A stretch of 64,000 nucleotides of DNA. Origin: JAVBJN01 sp031546985. Lineage in GTDB: Bacteria; Bacteroidota; Bacteroidia; Chitinophagales; Chitinophagaceae. Where the stretch lies: the NCBI GenBank assembly GCA_031546985.1, contig JAVBJN010000016.1, positions 53,713-117,712 on the forward strand, in the 5' to 3' direction. The position numbers and the translations under genes are program-made. Shown in pieces: positions 1 to 10,194 of this stretch (positions are counted from its first letter, which is position 1; each line of letters opens with the position of its first letter). Below the pieces are notes generated by a model, which searched no databases, had not been told where the DNA came from, and saw nothing but the letters and a program-made list of their open reading frames with translations.

Positions 1-1238
1 GAGGGTTTGCGGGGACCGCCTTTGCCCTTAAAATTACGGTTGCCTCCACCTCCGTGGCCACCACCGCTACCCGGTTTGCGCAGGTGTGGTGTGTATTCCG
101 GCACAGGACCAAAAGATTCCGGCAAAACCACTTTGGTTACCGCATGGCCCAGCAGCTCTTCGATGCGGGCAAATTTATTTTGCTCTTTTTCGCCGATAAT
201 GGTCCAGGCTACACCTTCGCTGGCAGCACGCGCAGTACGGCCAATGCGGTGTACATAGTCTTCGCCATCGCCGGGCACGTCATAGTTTACTACCAGGTCT
301 ATATCTTCAATATCAATACCACGGCTCAATACGTCGGTGGCTACTAATATTTTCAGTTTCTTGTTGCGGAAGTCGAGCAATACCTGCTCGCGTTGTTGCT
401 GGTCCAGATCGGAGTGAATTTCTTCTACCGATAGTTTGGCTCTTTTAAGCTCCTGGGTCAGTCTTTTTACTTCCTGTTTGCGGCTGCAGAAAACAATTAC
501 GCTTTGCAGGTTTTTCTGTTGCAGCAGGTGTTTTACCAGCGGCAGTTTTTGCGCTTCGTGCACCACAAATGCTTCCTGCACAATTTTTTCGGGCGGTTTA
601 GACACCGCAATGTTTACCTGAACCGGGTTGTGCAGCAGTTTGCGCGCCAGCTCGTTGATGCGTGGCGGGTAAGTAGCCGAAAACAGCAGGTTCTGGCGCT
701 TGGCAGGCAGTTTTTCAATGATTTTAAGGATATCGTCCTTAAAGCCCATATCCAGCATACGGTCGGCCTCATCCAGCACCAGGTATTTCAACCCATCCAG
801 TTTTACATACCCCATGTTGAGGTGTGCAATCATACGGCCGGGTGTACAAATCACCACATCCGCACCCTGGCTCAGCGCTTTCTTTTCGGCGGCAAACAGG
901 CTGCCATCGCCACCACCGTAAACGGCAATGGAACTGATGGAGGTGAAGTAAGAGATGCCTTCCAGCGTTTGCGCAATCTGCACGGCCAGTTCCCTGGTAG
1001 GTACAATAATAAGCGCGTTAATCTGGTGGTGATCGTGAGGCTCGGTAATCAGTTTGTTCAGCAGTGGCAGCAGGAAAGCGGCCGTTTTGCCCGTACCCGT
1101 CTGGGCCGAAGCTATAATGTCTCTTCCGTCGAGAATCGAGGGAATAACTTGTTCCTGTATAGGGGTGGCGTTGCGGTAGCCCATGGCATCAATACCATCG
1201 AGCAAAGCGTCCTCAAAGCCAAAATCGTAGAAGTGCAC
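1..1238 (-). CDS. DEAD-box RNA helicase, RhlE type (3' end outside window)
   Basis: ATP-dependent RNA helicase for RNA remodelling or ribosome assembly. Reading the minus strand from a GTG at 1238 gives a protein starting MHFYDFGFEDALLDG. It carries the Q motif (ATPIQEQ), motif I AQTGTGKT, Ia PTRELA, Ib TPGRM, motif II as DEAD in LDEADRMLDMGF, motif III SAT, and motif VI HRIGRTAR. The C-terminal tail reaching the window edge is rich in Gly, Arg and Lys, as in RhlE proteins. No in-frame ATG exists upstream of the conserved start: the nearest ATG, near 1278, is in another frame and hits a stop. GTG is therefore the best start. The family call is firm; the exact paralogue is not certain. Confidence 0.93.
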   Translation of the reverse strand, partial: MHFYDFGFEDALLDGIDAMGYRNATPIQEQVIPSILDGRDIIASAQTGTGKTAAFLLPLLNKLITEPHDHHQINALIIVPTRELAVQIAQTLEGISYFTSISSIAVYGGGDGSLFAAEKKALSQGADVVICTPGRMIAHLNMGYVKLDGLKYLVLDEADRMLDMGFKDDILKIIEKLPAKRQNLLFSATYPPRINELARKLLHNPVQVNIAVSKPPEKIVQEAFVVHEAQKLPLVKHLLQQKNLQSVIVFCSRKQEVKRLTQELKRAKLSVEEIHSDLDQQQREQVLLDFRNKKLKILVATDVLSRGIDIEDIDLVVNYDVPGDGEDYVHRIGRTARAASEGVAWTIIGEKEQNKFARIEELLGHAVTKVVLPESFGPVPEYTPHLRKPGSGGGHGGGGNRNFKGKGGPRKP

Positions 1239-1494
1239 GTGTGTCAGTTTAATAATATATGACCGTATCGGTCGTCATAAAAGTAACGAATTAGGTTTGC
1301 ATCTATCTTATTTACCTTGATATATGCCAAAGGGCAGGTGCTTTTGCATACCATTTTGGGGCATTATGGTGTATGTCAATTTATTTTATGCAACAGAATG
1401 GGGCTGCATTTATGCTACATTGAATAGCCTGTCTTAATATTGTGTGCACGATGTGGTGTAATGTTTGCAGCACATCCGATACAATTATAAATAC

Positions 1495-4400
1495 ATGTCG
1501 GGCATACCCTATACAGATACCGCCGGCAGGTTGCAGGAAGACCGTAAATTCCTGCTGGAGCTGAGCGGCCTAAACCCATTATTAAACTACCGTACCCCTA
1601 AAGCAAAAGGTCTCGAAACCGTTTTGCCGGATATTCCAACCTTGCTGCGGCAAATGCTGGAAGGCCAGCCGGTGCGTTTTATTACCAGTGCCGAAGAAAA
1701 TGCCGCGGCCAAAAACAGCCGTGTGGTGGTACCGGATACCGATCTGAAACAGTTGAGCCTCCGGTTGCAGAAAACAATGAAAGAGGCCGAGAGTCATATT
1801 GAGGAGCAGGGCGTAAACGTATTGTTCCTGGCGCTGGGCATGCTGGAATGGAAAGAGCAGGACGCCGCCGAAAAAAACTGGCGCTCGCCGCTGCTGTTGT
1901 TGCCGGTAGAGCTAAGCCGCTCCCGCAAATTCGATGCGGAGGGCAACGAAACATTTGAGCTTTCGTTTAACGAAGAAGATATTGAGCCCAACTATTCGCT
2001 CATTGCAGCATTGAAAGACCGCTACGGACTGGATTTGCCACCTATGCCCGATTTTGAGGCCAGCGAAACGCTGTTGTCGGTGCAGCAGCAATGGCAGGTT
2101 TGGATGAACGAAACAGGCCTCATGGTGGGCAATCGCCCGGGTTGGAGCGTGCAGCGCAATGTAGTGGCATTGGGTTTCTTTGCGTTTTCCAAATATTGGA
2201 TGTACCGCGATCTGGCTCCCGAAAAATGGTTTACCACGCAGCATCCCGAAGGGCCTGCTTTGCTTACGCATATCCTTACCAAAGGTTTTGATGAAGGACC
2301 TTCTCCGGTGGCGGGAGATTTTCACTTTGATGCGCAAACCGATATGGAGCAGCCCGCCACCATTCTCGATTTGGACAGCAGCCAGGCCCGTGTGGTGCTG
2401 GAAGCCCGCTCTGGTCGCAACCTGGTGGTGCAGGGCCCGCCCGGTACCGGTAAGTCGCAGACGATTGCCAACCTGATAGCCGATGCGGTGTACAATGGCA
2501 AGAAAATATTGTTCGTGGCCGAAAAAATGGCCGCGCTGGAAGTGGTAAAGAACAGGCTCACCGCCGCCGGTTTGGGGCATGTATGCCTGGAGCTGCATGG
2601 CGCTAAGGCGAGAAAGAGCCAGTTTGTGCAGGAGTTGAAACAAACCATGGAGCAGCCGGTACAAGCCCGCTTATCCGAGCCGATGGATCTTGCCCGCCTG
2701 CGCGATGCCCGTAGTGTGCTGCGCAAATGGAGCGATGCCATGCATTTGCCACTGGCCAGCGGATACACGCCTTATGAACTGATGGGTTTGCTGCAATGGG
2801 TACAGGAGCGGTTAAACGGTGTAGCACTGCCCCTGCCAGGCGTTGCAGAGGCAGGGTTGCAACAATCATTTACCAGCTATCTTGGCAACCTTACCAAAAC
2901 ACAGGTAGGCACTCATTTGCAACCTGGAGAGGAGGCATTGGCCGTTCAGTTGCTGGAACAATTATCTGGCGATGTGGGCCAGCCAGACCAGCACCCGTTG
3001 CGTGGTGTAGCGCTGGAGCAGGCACCCCCGCCATCGCGCATCGATGCTTTGCAAAAAGAACTGGATGCCGTGCTGCAAAAACTATTGGCATTGCAAAAGA
3101 CCCTGGCAGAACAGGCATCGGCTATTGCGCAATGGCCCGTAAATACGATACAGGAAACCGAAAGGTTGCTCGATAAATTATTGCTGGCAGTAGCATTGCC
3201 CGACCCCTGGTTTGCTACGGCATTAAAAGAAGCGTGGACTGGCCAGGAAGCGGTGCTGAAGCAATGGATACAACAAGGCAAAAACACCGCTTCTGTTAAG
3301 GAGGCGGCCTTGCAGCAGGTGAAAGAACCTGCACTGGATGCAGATCTCGCTACTGTTCGCGAAACATTATATGCCAAGTCCGACAATATCTGGAACTGCT
3401 GGTTCAATGGCGCCTACAAGCAGGCACGCCGTACCATGCAAAGCTGGATGGTCGAAGAGGAGGTAAAAGATATTAACCTGCTGCGGCAGGCTGCCGATGC
3501 GGTGCTGGAATACCAGTCGGCGCTTCACCAATTGGAGAAGGGATGGCCCGTGGTGCAACCTTTCTTTGGTACGTTTGGCCAGTTGGAGCAGAGCAATTTT
3601 ACGCTGCTGGAGCAAGGGCTTCAATGGTGTATAACCGTGCAGCAGAAACAACAGCAAGGTTTGCTGCCCATCGATTTTGGGACACAATTGGCCCAGCTGG
3701 CTGGCAAAACCCCGCTGCTTGATACAATAAGGCAGGAGGTGCAGGCCGCTTACGACCAGGCATGGCAAGCCCTGCAAGAAATGCAAACGGCGCTGGCCGT
3801 TCAGCAATCGCGGCAGGAATCTTTCCGGGTACTTACATTTGACCAATTGCAACAACAACTATTGCAGATCAAAACCAGTTTGCCCGGCATCGCTACCTGG
3901 GTGCAGTGGTTCAGGCTAAGTGAGCAGGCCAGAAAAGCGGGCAAAGATCTGCTGGTACATTATGCTACTACCTGGCCTGCGGCAGGCACACACCTGCTCG
4001 ATTATTACCGCCTCAAAGTGTGGGAAACCTTATTGCAGCAAGCCATTTCCGAAAGGCCATTGCTACAGCAGGAGCACGGCAAAAGCCTGGACCAGTGGCG
4101 GCAGACCTTTATCCAGCTCGATCAGCAACTTAAACAACATTACCGGGTAGAGATCATGAACCGCCATGCCGCTTCTACCGCGCAATTGGGTAGCAATGGC
4201 CAGGCGGGTTTTCTTCGCAGCAATGTGCAGAAAAAAAGAAACATTCCCCCCGTACGTACGTTTTTGCAGCAAAGTTTTGAAGCTATCGCATTGCTCAAGC
4301 CGGTATTTATGATGAGCCCCTTATCGGTGGCTGCTTACCTGGAAGACAAACCCGGTATGTTTGACCTGGTTATTTTCGATGAGGCCAGCCAGGTAGAGCC

Positions 4401-6243
4401 GGTAGATGCGTATGGTTCCATCATCAGAGGCAAACAAGTATTGGTAGTGGGCGATACCCGCCAGATGCCACCTACCCATTTCTTTAAAAAGATGCTGGCA
4501 GAGGATATGCCGCAGGCAGAAAGCGCAGGCGATAACCTCTCTGGCAGTGTAGATAGTATTATGGAAGTAATGCTGGGCCGCAATGCGCCTTCCAGAACAT
4601 TACAATGGCATTACCGCAGCCAGCACGATTCATTGATCAAAGTATCGAACCAGCATTTTTATGAAGGCCAATTGGTGGTATTCCCCAGCGCCCGCCCGGC
4701 GGGACCATTACTGGGCCTTACGCTGCACCAGCTCGATTACCATACCCATCCTTACGAAGGGCAGGGTGTAAACCGCTCAGAGGCTAAAGTGGTAGCCCTG
4801 GAAGTGCTGCGTTTTGCCAAAGAACATCCCGGTAAAACATTGGGCGTGGTGGCTTTTAACATCCGCCAGCGCGATGCCATAGACCAGGAGCTGACGGTTT
4901 TGATGCGTGATAATCCGGAACTGGCCGCGTTTATGAATAAGACCGGTAAGACAGAACCTTTCTTCGTTAAAAACCTGGAGAACGTGCAGGGCGATGAGCG
5001 CGATGTTATTTTCATTTCTGTAGGATATGGCAAAACAGAACATGGTACGCTGGTGCATAATTTTGGTGCCCTCAACCAGGATGGAGGCGAGCGCCGGTTG
5101 AATGTATTAATTACCCGTGCCCGCCGCGCCAATTATATCTTCAGCAATTTTGGGTTTACAGATCTCGATTTGTCGCGTACCCGTGCCAAAGCCATGATGG
5201 TACTGCGCGATTACCTGCAATATGCCGGTGCAGCCGAAGCAGCAACACCTTTGCAGTCAGATCAAGAAGCAGAAGGCTTGCTGGAAACAGAAGTGGCCAA
5301 TGCCTTGCGCAGTAAAGGTTATGAAGTGCTGATCAAAGTGGGTAGCTCAGGCTATAAGCTGGACCTGGCGGTACTGCATCCGCAACAGCCAGGAACCATG
5401 GTGCTGGGTATCGAATGCGATGGCATGGCTTACCATAAATCCCGCAGCTCCAGAGACCGCGACAGGTTACGCCAGGCCGTGCTCGAAGGTTTGGGCTGGA
5501 ATCTCTACCGTTTATGGAGCACAGACTGGTTTTACAATAAGGAGCAGGCACTGAACAAGATTGTAGCGACAATAGAATCGATTATAGATAAGTCTGCAAA
5601 CGAAGTAACATCTGGCAAAGAGCCAGACGCGCCACAGCCGGTGCTGCCCCAGGCGATTGCCGAACCGCGCATTATTGTAGAAACCGCAAAGAGTGTTACG
5701 ATAGATGATTTTCCGGCATGTAAGATAGCAGATACCAGCAAATGGACGAAGGTGCAGGAGTTTAAACAATTGCCGGATGCGATGCTGGAGCGGTATATGC
5801 TACAGATTGTAACGGCAGAAGCTCCGGTGGCGGTAGAACAGGTATGCAGGAGAATTGCCGATGCCATGAACCTGATTCTGGGTAGCCGGGTACGGTCGCG
5901 GATCGAAGATCATGTGCAGCAGGCGGTTCAGCGAGGACAACTAGCGCAGCAAGATGGTTTCATTATAATAACCGGAAGTGCCGCAACTCCGCCACGTGAC
6001 TTTAGCGAGCATCCGTATAAACACATCGATATGGTAGCGCCGCAGGAGCAGCAGGAAGCTCTGTTGTTGCTGGTAAAAAGCGCTTTGAGCATTACCGCAG
6101 CGGAATTGCTTCCGGAGGCCGCCGCAAGGCTGGGGTTCCGGTATACGGCTCCGGTGCAGCAGGCGTTGGCCAGGGCGCTCGAAAGTTTATTACAATCGCA
6201 GCGCATAGCGCAGCAAGGAATGTATCTTGTGCCAGTAAAATAA
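1495..6243 (+). CDS. DUF4011/SF1 helicase with C-terminal restriction-endonuclease fold (defence-type)
   Basis: A 1582-aa multidomain protein. The N-terminal ~250 residues resemble DUF4011. The SF1 (Upf1/AAA_11-AAA_12) helicase core has Walker A GPPGTGKSQT near residue 314, Walker B IFDEASQVEP near 958, GDTRQMPP near 985 and the motif region LNVLITRARR near 1200, so the two halves of the ATPase are split by ~600 residues rich in Gln and Leu, probably coiled coil. Near residues 1270-1340 lies an MTES_1575/Vsr-like nuclease fold (KLDLAVLHP, then GIECDGMAYH). A DUF3320-like winged segment and a repeat of it end the protein. The start ATG at 1495 is preferred to one at 1465 because conserved sequence begins at MSGIPYTD. 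From memory, DUF4011-helicase-Vsr proteins are listed among anti-phage (hhe-type) proteins. It is followed at 49 nt by a second nuclease-helicase. Confidence 0.9.
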   Translation: MSGIPYTDTAGRLQEDRKFLLELSGLNPLLNYRTPKAKGLETVLPDIPTLLRQMLEGQPVRFITSAEENAAAKNSRVVVPDTDLKQLSLRLQKTMKEAESHIEEQGVNVLFLALGMLEWKEQDAAEKNWRSPLLLLPVELSRSRKFDAEGNETFELSFNEEDIEPNYSLIAALKDRYGLDLPPMPDFEASETLLSVQQQWQVWMNETGLMVGNRPGWSVQRNVVALGFFAFSKYWMYRDLAPEKWFTTQHPEGPALLTHILTKGFDEGPSPVAGDFHFDAQTDMEQPATILDLDSSQARVVLEARSGRNLVVQGPPGTGKSQTIANLIADAVYNGKKILFVAEKMAALEVVKNRLTAAGLGHVCLELHGAKARKSQFVQELKQTMEQPVQARLSEPMDLARLRDARSVLRKWSDAMHLPLASGYTPYELMGLLQWVQERLNGVALPLPGVAEAGLQQSFTSYLGNLTKTQVGTHLQPGEEALAVQLLEQLSGDVGQPDQHPLRGVALEQAPPPSRIDALQKELDAVLQKLLALQKTLAEQASAIAQWPVNTIQETERLLDKLLLAVALPDPWFATALKEAWTGQEAVLKQWIQQGKNTASVKEAALQQVKEPALDADLATVRETLYAKSDNIWNCWFNGAYKQARRTMQSWMVEEEVKDINLLRQAADAVLEYQSALHQLEKGWPVVQPFFGTFGQLEQSNFTLLEQGLQWCITVQQKQQQGLLPIDFGTQLAQLAGKTPLLDTIRQEVQAAYDQAWQALQEMQTALAVQQSRQESFRVLTFDQLQQQLLQIKTSLPGIATWVQWFRLSEQARKAGKDLLVHYATTWPAAGTHLLDYYRLKVWETLLQQAISERPLLQQEHGKSLDQWRQTFIQLDQQLKQHYRVEIMNRHAASTAQLGSNGQAGFLRSNVQKKRNIPPVRTFLQQSFEAIALLKPVFMMSPLSVAAYLEDKPGMFDLVIFDEASQVEPVDAYGSIIRGKQVLVVGDTRQMPPTHFFKKMLAEDMPQAESAGDNLSGSVDSIMEVMLGRNAPSRTLQWHYRSQHDSLIKVSNQHFYEGQLVVFPSARPAGPLLGLTLHQLDYHTHPYEGQGVNRSEAKVVALEVLRFAKEHPGKTLGVVAFNIRQRDAIDQELTVLMRDNPELAAFMNKTGKTEPFFVKNLENVQGDERDVIFISVGYGKTEHGTLVHNFGALNQDGGERRLNVLITRARRANYIFSNFGFTDLDLSRTRAKAMMVLRDYLQYAGAAEAATPLQSDQEAEGLLETEVANALRSKGYEVLIKVGSSGYKLDLAVLHPQQPGTMVLGIECDGMAYHKSRSSRDRDRLRQAVLEGLGWNLYRLWSTDWFYNKEQALNKIVATIESIIDKSANEVTSGKEPDAPQPVLPQAIAEPRIIVETAKSVTIDDFPACKIADTSKWTKVQEFKQLPDAMLERYMLQIVTAEAPVAVEQVCRRIADAMNLILGSRVRSRIEDHVQQAVQRGQLAQQDGFIIITGSAATPPRDFSEHPYKHIDMVAPQEQQEALLLLVKSALSITAAELLPEAAARLGFRYTAPVQQALARALESLLQSQRIAQQGMYLVPVK

Positions 6244-6250
6244 TCAGAAC

Positions 6251-6280
6251 GATGCCAGGTTTTCCGGCATCCTTTTTTAA
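6251..6280 (+). terminator. Hairpin with T-run between the two helicase genes
   Basis: GATGCC (6251-6256) pairs with GGCATC (6266-6271), with GG/CC pairing inside the loop, followed by CTTTTTT. This is a good intrinsic terminator shape located 8 nt after the first helicase stop and only 12 nt before the next ATG, so it may lower but need not abolish expression of the downstream genes. Confidence 0.7.
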
Positions 6281-6292
6281 TGAACGGTAAGC

Positions 6293-9200
6293 ATGGACCC
6301 ATTAACCGCATCGTTGTTGTATAGTGAGATAGAAAATTACCTGGAAGATCCATCCTCCGACGCCAGGCGATTTATAAAAAGGCTGATGGAAAAGTTGTTC
6401 CGGCAACTGGTTTCAGATTCCGGAAAGAGTTTTACTTCCCTTACCGCCAATATGGCTTTTGTATTGCCCAATACCTTGCTGCAACCCGATTTGCACCATG
6501 CATTAATGGCATTGCGCAAACTGGTGGTGATGCACAAGGGCCGTTCATGGACTGATGGCCGCACCGTTTGGGGCATTAAAGTACTTGCAGAAACTATTGC
6601 GGTAACAACCGGAGCGCCCATGCCGGAAACACTCCTGCTTAAGCTGGATGGTATTGCATTGCAGGTATCTGAAACAGCTGATATTGCTGAAGAACCAAAT
6701 GTGCTGGCAGAAATGCGTTGCTGTATACTCGAAAAAGGACCATTGCAACAAAATGCGGAGGCGCATAAGTTTTGTGTGCTCAAAGTAGATACACCAGAGC
6801 TGGGCATCGTGTTTATGCAACTTTGGGAAAACACATCTGGCCACCTGGCTATGCTATACCCATTGCTGGCGCCCTACCAGCATTTGCAGGTATTGCATTG
6901 CAGCAAAACGAATGAACCGCATACCTGGACCACCGTTGCCGATTCTCAGTTGGTGCTGGAACCGGATGTGCTCATGGATATTAGTGATCTGGCAGAATGC
7001 TGCCAGTTTAAAGGCGATCTGCCGCTGCTGTACCTCGTAAAAAAATTGATGCCACAGCAATACAATGATGCGGCATTAAAGGGAAACCTGGTGAATGCCT
7101 TGCTGGATGCGGTACTGCGGGATGTGGAAACACCATTTAAATCCTGCTTTCGCGAGGTGGTGGCAGACAATGTATTGCAAGCATCGGCCTATGGCAAAGA
7201 AAAACTGAACGGCATTTACCGCGATATTGCCGCCACACACTGGCCCAATCTGCACCGCGCAGCTTCTTCCTTGCAAAACAAACCGGTTCGTATAGAGCCT
7301 ACTTTTTTCTCGGCCCGTTATGGCTTGCAAGGACGTTTGGATGTGCTTACCGAAGATCTGCAAAACCCCGATCATAAAGAAATTCTTGAACTCAAGAGTG
7401 GCCGCGCGCCCGATTACCAAACCTGGCGCAACAATGAAATGCAGGTAGTGGGCTATAACCTGCTGCTTAAATCATCGTTTGGCGAGCAGCGTACCGGCGG
7501 TTCTGCTATTTTATATTCTGCGGCTTCGTATGAGCCAATGCGCACGGTGCGCAACAGTGTAAAGCTGGAAAGTGAATTGCTTTCGGTGCGCAACCAGGTG
7601 GTAGGTTACCTGATGCAGATTGCTTCGGGCGATTATACCATTTTGGGGCAAATTACGCCCGCTATGGCAGAGGGCCTGCCCGGCTTTTTAAGCACCGGGT
7701 TCTCGAAATATGCCGAAGGCTGGCAACAGGCATCGCCATTAGCCAAAGCGTATTACCAGCAGTTCCTGTCGTTTATTATCAGAGAATGGTTGCAGGCCAA
7801 ATGCGGCCTGTACTCTGGTATGGAACGGGAGGAAGATGCAGATGGTTTTGCTGCATTGTGGTTGCAGGAAGAGCAGGATAAACGAGATGCCTTTAGCCTC
7901 ATTGCCGGTTTGCAATTTATGGCACTGAACGAAGAAACCGGTGTACTAACCTTTTCGATCACCGAAAAACAGAGCCATAATTTCCGCAGCGGCGATACGG
8001 CTATTTTATATGCCCGCAGGGATGGTTCGTTAAACCCGTTGCAGCAACAGGTACTCAAAGGGCGTATTGATGTGCTGACGGATAACCGTGTTCTTTTCTC
8101 GCTCAATAACCGGCAGTTGTCGGCGTCTTTTTTCTCGGCAGCGGAAAGCTGGGTGCTGGAGCACGATATGTACGAAAGCAATTACTGGGTATCGGCTTCG
8201 GCATTGTGGTATGTGCTGGACCCTGCTTATGCATCACGCCTGGCTTGTATTTTAGGCCAGCAGGAACCCGCAGTGCAGGAGCTTGAAGTGCAAAAACCAG
8301 AAGGCTTTAACGACAATCAGTACAGCTTATTGCGGTACGCGCTCGAAGCCAAAGATTATTACCTCATACAAGGGCCTCCCGGCACGGGCAAGACCTCTAC
8401 CGTGCTTACGGCATTGGTACGCGAATTGCTGCAACGAAAACAACAGGTGGTGGTGGTAGCATTTACCAACCGTGCGGTTGAAGAGATATGCAGGAAACTG
8501 AAAGATACGGGTGTGGATTTTTTGCGGTTGGGCAGCAGGCGTTCGGAGTCGGAGCAGCAGCTTCGCAAATACTGTATGGACGGGCAAATTGAGGAAGCCA
8601 GAAACTTCATTACAGGTCAGCAGGTTTTTGTGGCTACAGTAGCTACAATGGCCGCCAGACTCGATTTGCTGGAAATGCTGAAGATTAAACCCGATACACT
8701 GATTGTGGATGAGGCATCACAATTGACCGAACCGCAATTGCTGGGGCTGTTGATGCATTTTAAAAAATTTGTACTCATTGGCGATCAAAACCAATTACCT
8801 CCGGTGGTGGCGCAGCACGAACAATACTGTGCGGTTCCCGAAGGCGTATTGACGCAAGCGGGGTTAAGGGATATGCGGGTATCGGTATTTGAACGGTTGA
8901 TGCAGCAATGCCGTGAAAAGGGCTGGTACCATGCTTTTGGTATGCTTACTACCCACTTCAGGATGCACGATACCATTGCAGATCTTATTAATCCTTACTA
9001 TGCCGGGCGGTTGAAATCGGGCCGGGCGGTGCAGCAGGAATTATTTGCGCCGGAACCTGTTTCTGATAATGTGTGGACAAATATGCTGGCCAGGGGGCGT
9101 AAAGTGTTTATGCCTTCTCCCAAAGAATCGGTTTCCAAGCTTAACAAAGAGGAAGCCCGTAGGGTAGTATCGTTACTGAAACATTTGAAAGATAGTATGG

Positions 9201-9586
9201 GCGAGCAGTTTAGTCCAGATGCGGTAGGCGTGGTTACACCCTGGCGCACGCAGATCAGTTACATTCGTGAGCTGATTGGCGATGATGCCGTTTTGCAGGC
9301 AGTGAATATTGATACGGTAGAGCGTTTCCAGGGATCGGAGAACGATATTATTATTGTTTCGCTGGCAGTGAACCACCCGGCACAGTTGCGGCAATTGCAG
9401 AGCGACGGGCAGTTTGATGATGGCAAGCAATTGATTGCGGTAGACCGTAAATTACTGGTTACACTAAGCCGCGCAAGGCAGCAGGTGATATTGATGGGCT
9501 ATGAACCCGTACTGAGGGTTTCTGTGCATTACAGCCGTGTGCTGGACCAGATGAATTATACAGAGCAGATATTTACAGAACAATAA
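6293..9586 (+). CDS. Dna2-like nuclease-helicase (Cas4/RecB-type nuclease plus SF1 helicase)
   Basis: A 1097-aa protein. An unassigned N-terminal region of ~330 residues is followed by a PD-(D/E)XK nuclease of Cas4/Dna2 type: GRLDVLTED near residue 347, EILELKSG near 363 (E-x-K catalytic pair) and the QxxxY-like motif NEMQVVGYNLLL near 380. A second half has an SF1B helicase with Walker A GPPGTGKTST near 693, AFTNRAVEEI, Walker B LIVDEASQLTEP near 802, GDQNQLPPV, and the C-terminal motifs VERFQGSENDIIIVSL and LVTLSRARQQVIL. This order (nuclease, then helicase) is that of eukaryotic Dna2. It is sandwiched between another nuclease-helicase and a thermonuclease, the latter starting directly after this stop codon. 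Substrate and role (repair or defence) are not shown by the sequence. Confidence 0.88.
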   Translation: MDPLTASLLYSEIENYLEDPSSDARRFIKRLMEKLFRQLVSDSGKSFTSLTANMAFVLPNTLLQPDLHHALMALRKLVVMHKGRSWTDGRTVWGIKVLAETIAVTTGAPMPETLLLKLDGIALQVSETADIAEEPNVLAEMRCCILEKGPLQQNAEAHKFCVLKVDTPELGIVFMQLWENTSGHLAMLYPLLAPYQHLQVLHCSKTNEPHTWTTVADSQLVLEPDVLMDISDLAECCQFKGDLPLLYLVKKLMPQQYNDAALKGNLVNALLDAVLRDVETPFKSCFREVVADNVLQASAYGKEKLNGIYRDIAATHWPNLHRAASSLQNKPVRIEPTFFSARYGLQGRLDVLTEDLQNPDHKEILELKSGRAPDYQTWRNNEMQVVGYNLLLKSSFGEQRTGGSAILYSAASYEPMRTVRNSVKLESELLSVRNQVVGYLMQIASGDYTILGQITPAMAEGLPGFLSTGFSKYAEGWQQASPLAKAYYQQFLSFIIREWLQAKCGLYSGMEREEDADGFAALWLQEEQDKRDAFSLIAGLQFMALNEETGVLTFSITEKQSHNFRSGDTAILYARRDGSLNPLQQQVLKGRIDVLTDNRVLFSLNNRQLSASFFSAAESWVLEHDMYESNYWVSASALWYVLDPAYASRLACILGQQEPAVQELEVQKPEGFNDNQYSLLRYALEAKDYYLIQGPPGTGKTSTVLTALVRELLQRKQQVVVVAFTNRAVEEICRKLKDTGVDFLRLGSRRSESEQQLRKYCMDGQIEEARNFITGQQVFVATVATMAARLDLLEMLKIKPDTLIVDEASQLTEPQLLGLLMHFKKFVLIGDQNQLPPVVAQHEQYCAVPEGVLTQAGLRDMRVSVFERLMQQCREKGWYHAFGMLTTHFRMHDTIADLINPYYAGRLKSGRAVQQELFAPEPVSDNVWTNMLARGRKVFMPSPKESVSKLNKEEARRVVSLLKHLKDSMGEQFSPDAVGVVTPWRTQISYIRELIGDDAVLQAVNIDTVERFQGSENDIIIVSLAVNHPAQLRQLQSDGQFDDGKQLIAVDRKLLVTLSRARQQVILMGYEPVLRVSVHYSRVLDQMNYTEQIFTEQ

Positions 9587-10099
9587 ATGAGATTGAAGAT
9601 GAAACAAGGATGGCATAGGTTGGGTTTGATGATGGCATTGCTGGTACTTACCCCGGTAGTATGGGCAGCTCAGAAAAAGGTAACCGGTAAGGTAGTAAAG
9701 GTGGTAGATGGCGACACGTTTGATGTGCTGGAAGGTAAAACTACTTACCGCATTCGTATGTATGGTATAGACGCGCCAGAGAAGAAACAGGACTTTGGTA
9801 ACCGGAGCAAACAGGCGCTGGGCGATGCTTGTATGCAACAACCCATTACGGTAATTCTTAAAAAGAAAGACCGGTACCAGCGCTGGGTGGGAGATGCTTA
9901 TGATGTAAATGGCAGGCACATTAACCTGTTGATGGTAAAGCAAGGGTATGCCTGGCATTACGCAAAATTTGCGAAGAAGAGCCAGGACCTGGCGGAGGCG
10001 CAGGAATATGCCCAAACGCATAAGCTGGGCTTATGGCAACAACCGCACCCGGTAGCGCCCTGGGATTGGCGTAAGAAAAAGGCACAGGCACCAGAGTAG
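9587..10099 (+). CDS. Secreted thermonuclease (SNase-like, TNase family)
   Basis: A 170-aa staphylococcal-nuclease-fold protein. A signal peptide (hydrophobic LGLMMALLVLTPVVWAA) ends around residue 28. The OB-fold nuclease follows: VVDGDTFDV, then RIRMYGIDAPE with the catalytic Arg and Glu, then DRYQRWVGDAY with the second Arg. Ca2+-dependent cleavage of DNA and RNA outside the cytoplasm is the family activity. The ATG at 9587 follows the TAA of the Dna2-like gene with no gap, which implies translational coupling. An ATG at 9599 is an alternative start. Being exported, it would not obviously act with the two cytoplasmic nuclease-helicases upstream, so the operon may be coincidental or the signal may act as a membrane anchor. 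Confidence 0.93.
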   Translation: MRLKMKQGWHRLGLMMALLVLTPVVWAAQKKVTGKVVKVVDGDTFDVLEGKTTYRIRMYGIDAPEKKQDFGNRSKQALGDACMQQPITVILKKKDRYQRWVGDAYDVNGRHINLLMVKQGYAWHYAKFAKKSQDLAEAQEYAQTHKLGLWQQPHPVAPWDWRKKKAQAPE

Positions 10100-10194
10100 C
10101 ATTTATTACAGAAATATCATTCCTGCAAAGTGCGTATGATTTCTTAGCAGAAGATACTGCTCAGGGCAGCATGACAATCATTATCAGGATATTA

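Noticed and set aside
504..1262. Plus-strand ORF of 252 aa
   Set aside because: It is the antisense shadow of the DEAD-box helicase read on the minus strand, whose motifs are all in place.
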